A stretch of DNA of 64,000 bases. Source: Chryseobacterium suipulveris. Lineage in GTDB: Bacteria; Bacteroidota; Bacteroidia; Flavobacteriales; Weeksellaceae. Shown here one piece after another: positions 1 through 8,720 of the stretch (position 1 is its first letter; the number at the start of each line of letters is the position of its first letter). Under the pieces are notes generated by a model. It saw only the letters and a list, made by a program, of their open reading frames with translations, was not told the DNA's origin and did not search any database. A program made the translations under genes and the position numbers. The DNA is taken from contig NZ_CP094532.1 of NCBI RefSeq assembly GCF_022811685.1, forward strand, positions 397,501 to 461,500, read 5' to 3'.

Positions 1-2
1 AG

Positions 3-417
3 AGACAGAAAAGGAGTGAATTATTTCATACGATTGTGCAGACTTATATTGAATATAGAAATTCTGAAAGAGAAATTATTAGGGAAGAAAATATTTTAAC
101 AATTAGCGCTAACACAAGTGGAAATACAGAAGACGCATTTGGTTTAGATATCGCTTTTGTTAATCCGAAATTATTATATGGTGTGAATTATACAAAAGTA
201 TATTTAATTGAAGGCTACCGTTTAATTATCGACGAGTCTCTCAATAATTCAGAAATACTAAAAAGATCATTTAAGGAGACCAAATTCGAAAACCTCAATT
301 AGCAGTTAAGCACATTGACTACAGTGTAAAAAATTGGTATCTTATATTAATGATGATTATGAGATCATCGCAATTCCAGCGCCCTATCAAAAATCGGATG
401 AAATAAAAAACTACTGA
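3..417 (+). pseudogene. 5'-truncated, frame-disrupted hypothetical protein
   Basis: The reading frame is open from the left edge, so the true start lies outside the window; a GTG at 36 is only an internal candidate. The first frame stops at 302. The sequence keeps coding sense after it: adding one A to the AAAA run at 289-292 and one A to the A6 run at 328-333 restores a single frame that ends at 415-417 with ...IAIPAPYQKSDEIKNY. Both lesions are homopolymer contractions, so this may be an intact gene with sequencing errors rather than a true pseudogene. I do not recognise the family; no signal peptide or membrane segment is visible in the part present. Confidence 0.55.
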
Positions 418-635
418 TGAAAAAAGGTGTGAAGATTAAGAATCTTTAGATTCCACTATGAATGACAATTTGTGTAAAAAACAATAAACTGCTTACCATC
501 TGAAACCACTTTCCAAAATCTCTAAATTTTTGAACAAATTCCTGTTCAAATTTCTCTTGTTCCGAAAAGCATGTCGTTTTTAGCGATTTACTTTTCCAAA
601 CCTTCGAAATTTCAAAAGAAAATCCTCCCTTCAAA

Positions 636-758
636 CCTAGCCCCGATGGAAGCGGCTACCCCACAGCAAGCGGGGGAATTTGCGGCTGCGCGAGGAGTAA
701 TAGCGGACAGTGGGAACACCTGTGAAAGAAAGCCAGCCCTTGTTGCTCCAAAAAAATC
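636..758 (-). ncRNA. Structured 3' element, copy A (candidate RNA or repeat family)
   Basis: Read on the minus strand this begins directly at the stop codon of the Omp85-like gene with a T-run followed by GGAGCAAC and ends with CATCGGGGCTAGG. Both ends match copy D at 51761-51946, and the 5' end also matches copy C at 27119-27267. The middle holds a GC-rich imperfect hairpin (CCCC...GGGG, about 656-676). It is the most diverged copy, without a clear T-run/A-run stem. The rest of 418-635 shows no gene I can support. Confidence 0.5.
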
Positions 759-2361
759 AGAACTTTGTGAGGATTCCCCAGTGGATTTTGGTGTCGCTGA
801 ACTTGATGGGATTGCCGAATTCGCTGCCGTTTGAAATCTGGAAACTCATTAACCCGATCGGAAGAAAAAAGTTGAAACCCGTGCCGAAACTGTAGAATTT
901 TGGTTTTAGGGAAAGCGTTTTGTTGTTGAGCTGGCCGTACTGACCAAAGATGTCGAAGAACGCCTGATTGCCGATTACGTAGCGGTATTCTGCGGTACCG
1001 AAATAGTACAGGTCGGCGTAGAGCGAATTTTCGTTGAAGCCGCGCAGGGAATTCCAGCCGCCGAAACGCAGCAGCTCGTTGGCTGCAAACTCGTTTTTGG
1101 AGTTGATCATCGCGGTTTCGCCCCGAAGATTGAGCCAGTTGTTGCCCTTGATATTGAAGTTCCTTTCGCCATAGAAATAGAAATTGCTCTGCGAAACTTT
1201 CAGATCCTGTTTGGTATAGTTGGTCGAGAGCACATCTACTTCTGCGCGAATCTTTGTGCGGTGCATGAAAAGCTCGATTTCCGACGGCTCCGTAAAATCG
1301 TACCACACGCCGATCCCTTTTTTTTCGTAATCTTTTCCCGCGACGTAGAGCGAATCCATGACGGTGGAAGTTTCGAAAGTCCCTCTGAGTCCGAGTTTCT
1401 GACGGTTATTGAGATGCAGGTAAAGTGCGGGAATGAGTTTTACATTGGCGAAAGTGGAGTCCTGCCGATAGATATTGGCGTTGATATTGGTCCCGATATT
1501 GGAGCCGAAAAGGTAGGGAATATCGGTTTTCAGGTCGAAGGTTTGTCCGCGGTCGGGATTTCGCTGCCAGAAGATATTGATGCTCTCAAAGCTGTTGAAC
1601 ATATTTCGGAAGTTCAAATTGATGCTTCCGTTGAAGGTGAATTTGTCGGTTTTGTCGTTTCCGAAACCTAAAACACCGTCGAAGGAATTGGATTTCCGTT
1701 TCAGGGTAAAGAGAAAAATCTGGGTGGAATCTTTCGTGAAGAGCGTTTGTGGCGGTCTCTCGAGGATGATGAACGGATGGCTCTGCAACGATTGGTTGAT
1801 TTGTAACAGGTTTCGGTCGTCGTAGATTTTTCCCTTAAAATCTTTTTCAAGGTTTTTGATGAATCTTTTCGGCACATTTTCATAACCGCGGAGAACGAAG
1901 CCGTCAATTTTCCTGACTGCTCCTGGAATTATGGATAACTCCACTTGTGGAACCCCGTTTTTCATTCCCGCGAATCTTGATTTTACCCGGTTGAAGGAAT
2001 AACCCTGGTTTCGGTATTTTTCGCTGATCTGTTTCTTTAGTGAATCCAGATTTTTGGTGAAGAATTCTTTTTTCAGTTTCAGGTTTTGCTCGATTTCCTG
2101 TGAGATTTTCACATTTGCTTCATTGAAGTTCTTTCCCTTATCATAGATAATTTCGGTGGAGTTTCCGTTTTTGATGACGTCCTTTAGCTCGGTGAGGTAA
2201 AAATTATTTTGCGAAAGCGAATCCAGGAATTTCACAGCGTTGGCGGAATCTTTAACCAAAACCTTTTTGTTGGTCTGTACATCCACCATCCAGAATTCTT
2301 TTTGCTGTGCGTGGAAAAAGACACAGAAAAAAATGAGGAATATGTGGGTAAGGATTTTCAA
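757..2361 (-). CDS. Omp85/BamA-TamA family outer membrane protein
   Basis: A 534-residue protein with an N-terminal signal peptide (hydrophobic segment followed by FHAQQ). The first half reads as a short POTRA-type periplasmic region (around residues 100-190). The second half is a predicted 16-strand beta-barrel with the Omp85 signature LRGF (in GWNSLRGFNEN) and a C-terminal aromatic residue (ILTKF) as expected for barrel assembly. Family members insert or translocate proteins or other molecules at the outer membrane. It is much shorter than BamA and has few POTRA repeats, so it is not the essential BamA; the substrate is unknown. It is divergent from nadD across a 110 bp gap, and structured element copy A begins at its stop codon. 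Confidence 0.85.
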   Translation of the reverse strand: MKILTHIFLIFFCVFFHAQQKEFWMVDVQTNKKVLVKDSANAVKFLDSLSQNNFYLTELKDVIKNGNSTEIIYDKGKNFNEANVKISQEIEQNLKLKKEFFTKNLDSLKKQISEKYRNQGYSFNRVKSRFAGMKNGVPQVELSIIPGAVRKIDGFVLRGYENVPKRFIKNLEKDFKGKIYDDRNLLQINQSLQSHPFIILERPPQTLFTKDSTQIFLFTLKRKSNSFDGVLGFGNDKTDKFTFNGSINLNFRNMFNSFESINIFWQRNPDRGQTFDLKTDIPYLFGSNIGTNINANIYRQDSTFANVKLIPALYLHLNNRQKLGLRGTFETSTVMDSLYVAGKDYEKKGIGVWYDFTEPSEIELFMHRTKIRAEVDVLSTNYTKQDLKVSQSNFYFYGERNFNIKGNNWLNLRGETAMINSKNEFAANELLRFGGWNSLRGFNENSLYADLYYFGTAEYRYVIGNQAFFDIFGQYGQLNNKTLSLKPKFYSFGTGFNFFLPIGLMSFQISNGSEFGNPIKFSDTKIHWGILTKF

Positions 2362-2424
2362 AGGGAGATGTTCTCAATTTGAACTGAATTCTACGAAGTT
2401 TATTATCTTGCGGATGATTATTTT

Positions 2425-2432
2425 TATCTTTG
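2425..2432 (+). promoter_or_regulatory. Candidate -7 box for nadD
   Basis: TATCTTTG matches the Bacteroidota -7 consensus TAnnTTTG, 44 nt before the preferred nadD start. No good -33 TTTG is seen at the usual spacing. Confidence 0.4.
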
Positions 2433-2476
2433 GCAAATTATAAAAAATCTGTCGATTTTCCGTAGTTTTAATGTTT

Positions 2477-3061
2477 ATGAAAAAAGTAGGTCTGTTTTTC
2501 GGTTCCTTTAACCCGATCCACATCGGACATTTGATTTTGGCGAACTATATCCTCGAAAATTCCGATATGGAAGAGCTTTGGTTTGTGGTGAGTCCGCAAA
2601 ATCCGTTTAAGGACAAGAAATCTTTGCTGAAAGACCACAACCGTCTCGACATGGTGCAGCTCGCCGTGAAGAATTATCCCAAAATGAGGGCTTCAAATGT
2701 GGAGTTTTCTTTGCCAAAACCCAGTTACACGATCGACACGCTGACTTACCTCCACGAGAAATATCCCGATGTTTCGTTTTCGCTAATTATGGGAGAAGAC
2801 AATCTGGACGGACTTTCGAAATGGAAAAATTCTGAAACCTTAATTAAGAACCACCAAATCATTGTTTATCCCCGGGTTTTTGAGGGTGAGAAAAAGGATC
2901 ACGAATACCTGCAAAACGAGAATATCCATTTGGTAAAGGCACCGGTTATCGAACTTTCAGCCACGGAAATTCGGGCAATGATCAAAGAGGGAAAAAATGT
3001 GCGACCGATGTTGCCGCCGGAAGTTTTTGAGTATTTGGACGGAAGTTCTTTTTATAGGTGA
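2477..3061 (+). CDS. nadD: Nicotinate-nucleotide adenylyltransferase
   Basis: Joins nicotinate mononucleotide and ATP to give deamido-NAD in the cytoplasmic NAD pathway. The 194-residue protein has the nucleotidyltransferase signature GSFNPIHIGH at residues 9-18, with the catalytic HxGH, and the second ATP-binding motif LSATEIR near residues 160-166, equivalent to ISSTxIR. Length is normal for bacterial NadD. An upstream in-frame ATG at 2471 would add two residues; I prefer 2477 because NadD proteins usually begin MKKIGLFFGSF. The stop codon runs directly into a heptamer repeat array. Confidence 0.95.
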   Translation: MKKVGLFFGSFNPIHIGHLILANYILENSDMEELWFVVSPQNPFKDKKSLLKDHNRLDMVQLAVKNYPKMRASNVEFSLPKPSYTIDTLTYLHEKYPDVSFSLIMGEDNLDGLSKWKNSETLIKNHQIIVYPRVFEGEKKDHEYLQNENIHLVKAPVIELSATEIRAMIKEGKNVRPMLPPEVFEYLDGSSFYR

Positions 3062-3120
3062 TGGGTGATGAGCGATATGTGATAGGTGATAACTGATAAC
3101 TGATAGTGATTAATGATAGA
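3058..3120 (+). repeat. Degenerate heptamer array (TGATAGG-like)
   Basis: From the nadD stop codon onward the sequence is a run of about eight imperfect 7-bp units of the form GTGATRR (GTGATGG, GTGATAG, GTGATAA, CTGATAA). The same unit occurs in the opposite orientation at 40537-40565 and as a short run at 47954-47975. Confidence 0.75.
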
Positions 3121-3122
3121 TT

Positions 3123-3461
3123 ATGGAATTTGTAGATAAGTTGATTAATAAATATTCTGAAGAAAAAATTACCGACTGGTTTAAGAAAGTCTGCACGCTG
3201 GAAGCGATTTCGTGGTGCCTGCTTTTCTCGGCGATGATTTGGATCAGGTACGATAGGGAAGGGCTTTTGCCCACGATCTACATCATCATAATGGGAAACC
3301 TTCACGGACTGTTTTTTACCCTATATCTAATTCTTGTTTTACCTGCAAGAAAAATCTTTAAGTGGGATGACGAAGATTTTGTATTTGCATTAATTGCTGC
3401 TTTCTTTCCATTTGCCACAATCTGGGTAGAGAAAAAGTTGGCGAGATTTGACAGGGAATAA
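3123..3461 (+). CDS. DUF3817 family integral membrane protein
   Basis: A 112-residue protein with three likely membrane segments (around residues 25-43, 50-75 and 85-103) and the family pattern EAISW near residue 28 and GxxHG near 58-62. DUF3817 proteins are small inner membrane proteins without established function, in some genomes beside transporter genes. It follows nadD after a repeat array, so co-transcription is possible. Assignment rests on the spacing of the EAISW and NLHG elements. Confidence 0.7.
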   Translation: MEFVDKLINKYSEEKITDWFKKVCTLEAISWCLLFSAMIWIRYDREGLLPTIYIIIMGNLHGLFFTLYLILVLPARKIFKWDDEDFVFALIAAFFPFATIWVEKKLARFDRE

Positions 3462-3633
3462 CTTCTTTTTTATAAAAAAATTCTATTGAGATGTAATATT
3501 TTGCATCCTTTTGTTGTCTTTCGGATAGACCTTTAATTTTCAAAATAAATTTTTATTATTGATAATCAGCTGATTAAATTTGAATTTTAATTTTCTTTAC
3601 TACTTTGTATTGCATGATACTAAAATAAAAATA

Positions 3634-3641
3634 TATCTTTG
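3634..3641 (+). promoter_or_regulatory. Candidate promoter for the TonB receptor
   Basis: TATCTTTG is a perfect TAnnTTTG box; ATTG at 3609-3612 with 21 nt spacing is a plausible partial -33 element. It predicts a leader of about 145 nt before the receptor start at 3793. Confidence 0.5.
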
Positions 3642-3699
3642 TAACGGAAAGTATTATAAAACTACTCATTATTAAAATTCAAAAAAAATTAGAACCGGA

Positions 3700-3780
3700 A
3701 GAAAAGAAGAAAGCAAAACCAATAACCAAAAAACTGATCACCGAAAAAACAATAACCAGCTTTCTTCTTTTTCTTTTTTA
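3700..3780 (+). promoter_or_regulatory. Attenuator-like hairpin in the leader of the TonB receptor
   Basis: AGAAAAGAAGAAAGC at 3700-3714 is complementary, apart from one bulge, to GCTTTCTTCTTTTTCT at 3759-3774, which runs on into TTTTTA just 13 nt before the receptor ATG. The loop of 44 nt contains AATAACCA twice. A stem followed by a T-tract inside a leader resembles an intrinsic terminator that could be conditional. No known riboswitch consensus is recognised. Confidence 0.4.
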
Positions 3781-3792
3781 AAAATCAAACTC

Positions 3793-6003
3793 ATGAAAAA
3801 ATTACTCATCTCGCTTTCTCTGCTGACAGGAATTGTTGCTTTTTCACAAACAGATTCAGCAAAGGTTCAAAACATTGAAAATGTAACCGTTACTAAAAAG
3901 GTCATTCAGAAAAAATCCGACCGCCTCGTTTTCGATGTATCCGCATCGCCAGTTGCGAAAGGAAATACAGCGTTCAACCTTTTGAAAGAAACTCCGCTCG
4001 TTTCTTCCACCGACGATAAAACCTTGAAAATTGCAGGAAAATCCAACGCGGTTATTTTCATTAATGGAAAGAAAACCCAGATGAATGCCGATGCCATCGA
4101 AGCTTTGCTGAAAAATACACCTGCTGAAAATATCCAGAAAATTGAGGTGATTACTTTGCCTGGAAGTGAATTCAACGTTGAAAGTTCGGACGGAATTATC
4201 AATATCGTTTTAAAGAAAAAATTAACCGACGGTGCAAACGGAAATTTCAGAGCGAGCAATTATCAGGGAAAGTTCAACAGTCAGTCGAGCTCGGCAAGTC
4301 TAAATTTCAGAAAAAATAAATGGGCGATAAGTTCTAATCTAAGTTCAAGAAACCAAATCCGAATTCAGGAATACGATATGATGAACGGCGATGCGAGAAG
4401 CACGAACAATTCCGTGGGATACGTAAAAAACGGAACTTTCGACATTGGCGGTTACCTGAATATTGATTACGATTTATCCGAAAAACAAACGCTCGGATTT
4501 TCCTACAACACTTGGTACAGCGAGAATTTCGATACCGAAACGAATCTTTTCAATACCATTAAATTTCTGGACAATTCGAATAATTGGCAAACGCATTACA
4601 ACCGCACCCAAAATTTTATGACGTCGGATGACCTCAACAATAATTTCAATTTGAATTATGAACTGAAACTGGACGATAAAGGCAGCAAAATCAATGTGAA
4701 TGCGGCTTACCTGAAATTCGGACAAACCGAAAAAAACCAAAGCATGACGAGTACCACCAACTCACAGAATCAGATTATCGGCTTGGAAGGAAAATTCAAC
4801 CAACTCATTCCGCAGCATATTGATAATTTTTCTGGAACTGTTGACTTTACCAAAGCTTTTAAGAGTTTCACTTTGGGAGCAGGCGGAAATTTCAACAAGA
4901 CAAAAACCGACAACGACACTTATCTCGAAAATCTGGATTTGAACACGGGGAATTATGTGAAGGATCTTCAGCAAAGCAACCATTTTGTGTACGACGAAAA
5001 GATTTCAGGACTATATCTGAATTTTGACAAGAATTTTGGTGAAAAAATTTCGGCAAAGTTGGGCGCAAGAATGGAATTTACCGACAGTTACGGACAAATT
5101 TTAGGGAGCACAATTGAAGTCGCAAGAAAACATCAGAATTTTTTGCCGACGTTCAGCGTCAACTATAATATCAATCCAACCAATTCCATTTCGTATTCCT
5201 TCACAAGTCGCATGAAGAGACCGAGTTTCTGGGAAATTAATCCTGAAAGAATTTATTTGACGAAGGTGAATTATGTACAAAATAATCCTTTTATGAAGGC
5301 GTCTTCGGTTTTCAATCAGGAGTTGATGTATATGTTTAAAAGTGCTTATTTCCTGCAAATTTCTAATTCTTACACGAAAGATGCAACAACGCAGGTTCCG
5401 CTCCAGAGAACGGTAAATGGCGTTAATGAATTGCGTTATATCCGAACAAATTACGGAACTAAGAATAATTTTGCCGCGAATTTGGGAATGAACAAATCCT
5501 TTTTCAAACAGATCTGGAATGTGAATTATGTGGTTGGTTTGCAGATTAATTCTTACAAAGGCAGCATCGATCAGGATCCGATTACGCACGAAGTTTTTGA
5601 TCCGTTCGTGGTGGATGGAAGTTTGGTGACGCCGTTTGTCCAGCTTCAAAATACTGTTCGGCTCTCGGCAAAAAAAGATTGGTTTTTGGGCGTGAATTAT
5701 TTCTACCTCGGCAAAAACAGAATTGATTTGGGAACATTAAAACCACTTCAACAGTTGGACATCAATGTGAAAAAAATCTGGAACGACTGGACTTTTTCTC
5801 TCGATTTAAAGGATATTCTGAAGACCAACAAAATTTACATCCACGATGTGCAGCCGACCGGAAAATTCAATATCATCGATCAGTATCAGGATTCGCGAAA
5901 AGCATTTTTTACCGTGACTTACAATTTTGGAAATCAGAAAATCAAAAAAGCGAGATCGATCGAAGGTGCGGCAAGCGAAATTAAAAACAGAACTGGAAAC
6001 TAA
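3793..6003 (+). CDS. TonB-dependent receptor, outer membrane beta-barrel family
   Basis: A 736-residue outer membrane receptor with a signal peptide (MKKLLISLSLLTGIVAFSQ). The plug domain at about residues 35-130 carries IKKIEVITLPGSEF-like and GIINIVLKKK patterns typical of plug ends. A large beta-barrel of the OMP_b-brl_3 type follows, ending NQKIKKARSIEG and a short tail. Unlike many flavobacterial receptors it lacks the N-terminal carboxypeptidase-regulatory-like domain. The ligand cannot be told from sequence; no SusD partner or enzyme is adjacent. The 330 nt upstream spacer has a promoter match and an attenuator-like hairpin, suggesting regulated expression. Confidence 0.88.
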   Translation: MKKLLISLSLLTGIVAFSQTDSAKVQNIENVTVTKKVIQKKSDRLVFDVSASPVAKGNTAFNLLKETPLVSSTDDKTLKIAGKSNAVIFINGKKTQMNADAIEALLKNTPAENIQKIEVITLPGSEFNVESSDGIINIVLKKKLTDGANGNFRASNYQGKFNSQSSSASLNFRKNKWAISSNLSSRNQIRIQEYDMMNGDARSTNNSVGYVKNGTFDIGGYLNIDYDLSEKQTLGFSYNTWYSENFDTETNLFNTIKFLDNSNNWQTHYNRTQNFMTSDDLNNNFNLNYELKLDDKGSKINVNAAYLKFGQTEKNQSMTSTTNSQNQIIGLEGKFNQLIPQHIDNFSGTVDFTKAFKSFTLGAGGNFNKTKTDNDTYLENLDLNTGNYVKDLQQSNHFVYDEKISGLYLNFDKNFGEKISAKLGARMEFTDSYGQILGSTIEVARKHQNFLPTFSVNYNINPTNSISYSFTSRMKRPSFWEINPERIYLTKVNYVQNNPFMKASSVFNQELMYMFKSAYFLQISNSYTKDATTQVPLQRTVNGVNELRYIRTNYGTKNNFAANLGMNKSFFKQIWNVNYVVGLQINSYKGSIDQDPITHEVFDPFVVDGSLVTPFVQLQNTVRLSAKKDWFLGVNYFYLGKNRIDLGTLKPLQQLDINVKKIWNDWTFSLDLKDILKTNKIYIHDVQPTGKFNIIDQYQDSRKAFFTVTYNFGNQKIKKARSIEGAASEIKNRTGN

Positions 6004-6059
6004 AAACACTTCCTCATTAATTCTGCAAATAAAGACACAAAATCGAGGACGAGATCAAT

Positions 6060-6589
6060 ATGGAAACAGCAATTTCAAAGCTTAGAAAGAACATTTGGGC
6101 AAACTATTACATTTTAGGTGTTAGATTTGTGATAGGTTTTCCTTTGTTCCTTCGGGCTTAACAAAAATTTTTGAAGATCGGTTCACAAGTATTTCCACAG
6201 ATAATCCCATTGGTGAAGGACTTTATCAAACAGGAATTTACTGGAATTTCTTAGGATTCTGTCAGTTACTTGCTGCATTTTTATTGATTACCCAAAGATT
6301 TGCGACCATTGGTGCATTGCTATTTTTCGCGATTATTTCAAATATTATGATGATTACGTTGAGTATGGATTTTAATTATACTCCTGTGATCACCGTACTG
6401 ATGTGGTTGGCAAACTTAACTTTACTGATTTGGGATTGGGATAAATTGCGGGTTCTTTTTTCCGAAAAGTCGCATGAAAAGATCTATCAAACGCCAGAAC
6501 GTATTTCAAAAAAGTGGAGAATTGGTGGTTTGGTTTTCTATGTTGTCATCATCATATTTCTTTGTTATGGGCGTTTTTTCTTTAAATAA
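6060..6589 (+). pseudogene. DoxX-like membrane protein, frameshifted
   Basis: Translation from ATG 6060 gives a hydrophobic N-terminus and stops at about 6161. Adding one T to the TTTT run at 6137-6140 joins it to the downstream frame (VPSGLTKIFEDRF...), which runs to 6589. The restored protein of about 176 residues has four membrane segments and the DoxX-like pattern of a long first helix, a (S/F)GLTKI turn and a C-terminal helix (VFYVVIIIFLCYGRFFF). The lesion is a homopolymer contraction, so a sequencing error is as likely as a mutation. Neighbours do not suggest a role. Confidence 0.65.
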
Positions 6590-6622
6590 ATTACATTCAT
6601 ACTTCCTGTATTATTTTAAAAG

Positions 6623-6659
6623 AAATCTGCGTTTAGAATTCTGAACGCAGATTTTTTTT
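6623..6659 (+). terminator. Intrinsic terminator after the DoxX-like gene
   Basis: AAATCTGCGTT pairs with AACGCAGATTT across a loop that is itself palindromic (AGAATTCT), followed by eight T. Confidence 0.85.
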
Positions 6660-6703
6660 GCATAAAATTTGCAACCTCCATTTCAGTCCAAAATCTATTT
6701 TTT

Positions 6704-7570
6704 ATGAAAAATTTTCTGTTTGTAATTTTCGGTTATTTGATAATTTCCTGTTCAGGTTCCACCACCGGAAATCCAACTGACGAACCGCAAAACCTTGCTG
6801 CCAAAGATGAAATGAATATTTCCTACGGAAGTAATACGCAGCAGAAATACGACATTTTTCTACCCGCCGGAAGAAGTGCAGACAAAACAAAAGTGCTCAT
6901 CTACATTCACGGAGGTGGTTGGATTGCGGGTGATAAATCTGAAATCTATGGAGGACTTCCCAAAATGAAGCAGACCTATTTCCCGAAATATGCGATTGTA
7001 ACCATGAACTACGTTTTGGCTCAACCGGGAACTTCTAATTATGCATTGCCAAATCACATTAACGATATTCAGCACGTCATCAATCAGATCAAGGCAAAAT
7101 CGCAGGAATACCAGGTGAAGCCGGAATTTGTCCTTTGCGGAAGCAGTGCGGGTGCACATCTGTCGATGTTTTATGCGTACACGAAAAACAATCCGGAAGT
7201 AAAAGCGGTGGTGAATATGGTGGGACCTTCTGATTTTAATGACAGTGCATTTTCTACCAATCCGCTTGCGGGATATTTCTCGGGGTTCGTCAATCCTGCA
7301 TCGGTACCATCGGGAATGAACATGCTTACTTATGCAAGTCCTTTAACCTGGATTACCAATGCCTCGGTTCCGACACTCGGCTTTTATGGAACAGGCGATA
7401 CTACTGTTCCACTTTCCCAAAAAAATTTGCTCGAAGCAAAACTCACGCAAGAAAATGTACCCCACGAAATATATACCTATAACGGCGATCACGTAGGTTG
7501 GATGAGCGAGCCAATTACTTCTTGGATGCTGGATAAGACAAAGAAATTCTTAGAAAAGTACAATCCTTAA
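6704..7570 (+). CDS. Alpha/beta hydrolase lipoprotein (esterase-like)
   Basis: A 288-residue lipoprotein with lipobox LIISC (Cys at residue 16), so probably anchored in the outer or inner membrane facing the periplasm. The fold is alpha/beta hydrolase of the BD-FAE/carboxylesterase type: oxyanion motif HGGGW at about residues 70-74, nucleophile elbow GSSAG near 147-151, acidic residue in GTGDTTVP and catalytic His in NGDHVGW near the end. It probably cleaves acyl or feruloyl esters; the substrate is unknown. It is bounded by intrinsic terminators on both sides, so it is a single-gene unit. Confidence 0.85.
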   Translation: MKNFLFVIFGYLIISCSGSTTGNPTDEPQNLAAKDEMNISYGSNTQQKYDIFLPAGRSADKTKVLIYIHGGGWIAGDKSEIYGGLPKMKQTYFPKYAIVTMNYVLAQPGTSNYALPNHINDIQHVINQIKAKSQEYQVKPEFVLCGSSAGAHLSMFYAYTKNNPEVKAVVNMVGPSDFNDSAFSTNPLAGYFSGFVNPASVPSGMNMLTYASPLTWITNASVPTLGFYGTGDTTVPLSQKNLLEAKLTQENVPHEIYTYNGDHVGWMSEPITSWMLDKTKKFLEKYNP

Positions 7571-7574
7571 AAAC

Positions 7575-7602
7575 AAAAAAGTCGAAAATTTTCGACTTTT
7601 TT
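7575..7602. terminator. Bidirectional intrinsic terminator between convergent genes
   Basis: AAAAAAGTCGAAAA pairs with TTTTCGACTTTTTT; poly-A on one side and poly-T on the other let it serve both the esterase and the ctlX transcripts. Confidence 0.85.
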
Positions 7603-7625
7603 TATTTTCTGCGGAAAATGAGCAT

Positions 7626-8549
7626 TTATGATTTTGGCAAGAAAACCTCCGCCAACATGCATCTTGCGCTTCCTCCACCGTTGGTTTCAATGGTATGGAG
7701 GTCGGAATAGATGATTTCAGAATACTTTTCGATCCCTGAAATCTGTTCCTTGGTTAAAGATTTAAAGGCGGTCTCGCTCATTACTAAAAAAGTTTTTCCT
7801 TCGGAATTCCTTACCTGTAGCATATTTCCGGCAAACTGCTGCATCTGGTCTTCGGAAATTTCGATCAGTTCCTTGTCGGTGGATTTGATGACTTCCTGAA
7901 CTTTTTCGCGCTCCAGCTCGTCGTCGATACAGTCGAGGCAGATGATTGCAAATTGATCCGCGATACACATCATCACATTCGTGTGGTAAATCGGCAAACG
8001 CTGATCGCCGACATTTTGGAAAGAATGGAAAACTACGGGTGTGAATCCAAATTCAGCACAGAATTTTCTGAACAGGTCCTCGTCGAGTCGGAGCGAAACA
8101 GAACCGTAAGCAATCTTGTAGTCGTGGTCGAAAATCATACTTCCAGTACCTTCTAAAAATCGATCTTCATTTTCGAAATGGGAAAGATCATCGACTTTGT
8201 CAATTTTAAAACCTTGATTTTTAATGGTCTCGAGAATGTCCTTGCGACGCTCAACTCGTCGATTTGGCGCAAACATTGGGTACAGCACTACTTTTCCGTC
8301 GCTGTGGAAACTCACCCAGTTGTTTGGGAAAATAGAGTCGGGTGAGTGTGGTTCGAGCGTATCTTTCACGGTGATCACATTCACTTCTTTTGCTCTCAGT
8401 TTTTCCACAAAGCTGTTGAATTCCTCAAGAGCTTTCTGCTGCGTGTCGGAATCTTTTTGTTCGACCTGGAAATAGTTGTTTTCTGCAGTTTGGGCGTTGT
8501 ATCCGAAAGCAATCGGCTCGATCATCAGAACGGTATCTGTAGCTTGCAT
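7626..8549 (-). CDS. ctlX: CtlX-type citrulline/arginine utilisation hydrolase
   Basis: A 307-residue member of the guanidino-group modifying (amidinotransferase/DDAH) superfamily. Conserved pieces visible are FPNNW, the LEGTGSMIFD strand with active-site acid, YHTNVMM with the catalytic His region, and NGGGSARCM with the catalytic Cys (residue 297). CtlX was named for citrulline use in Francisella; homologues are common in Bacteroidota. A frame extending to 8573 exists, but MQATDTVLMIEP at 8549 matches the usual N-terminus, so that start was chosen. No arginine or citrulline genes are adjacent, so the physiological substrate is uncertain. Confidence 0.85.
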   Translation of the reverse strand: MQATDTVLMIEPIAFGYNAQTAENNYFQVEQKDSDTQQKALEEFNSFVEKLRAKEVNVITVKDTLEPHSPDSIFPNNWVSFHSDGKVVLYPMFAPNRRVERRKDILETIKNQGFKIDKVDDLSHFENEDRFLEGTGSMIFDHDYKIAYGSVSLRLDEDLFRKFCAEFGFTPVVFHSFQNVGDQRLPIYHTNVMMCIADQFAIICLDCIDDELEREKVQEVIKSTDKELIEISEDQMQQFAGNMLQVRNSEGKTFLVMSETAFKSLTKEQISGIEKYSEIIYSDLHTIETNGGGSARCMLAEVFLPKS

Positions 8550-8720
8550 AAAGTAATTATTGAATTTATACAAAAATAGCCAATATTTTGTAATTTGGCA
8601 TTGGGAAAATTGCTTAAGCGTTTTTTTAACTTTACATCAAATTATCATCAAACAACTACTGAAATTAAAAATTTCTAAGCAAAAATTTTCGTAATAATCC
8701 CTTATATTTACAATAACTAA

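Noticed and set aside
656..1306. Minus-strand frame of 216 residues overlapping the Omp85-like gene
   Set aside because: It is a shifted frame of the Omp85-like gene with basic, low-complexity composition and no domain.
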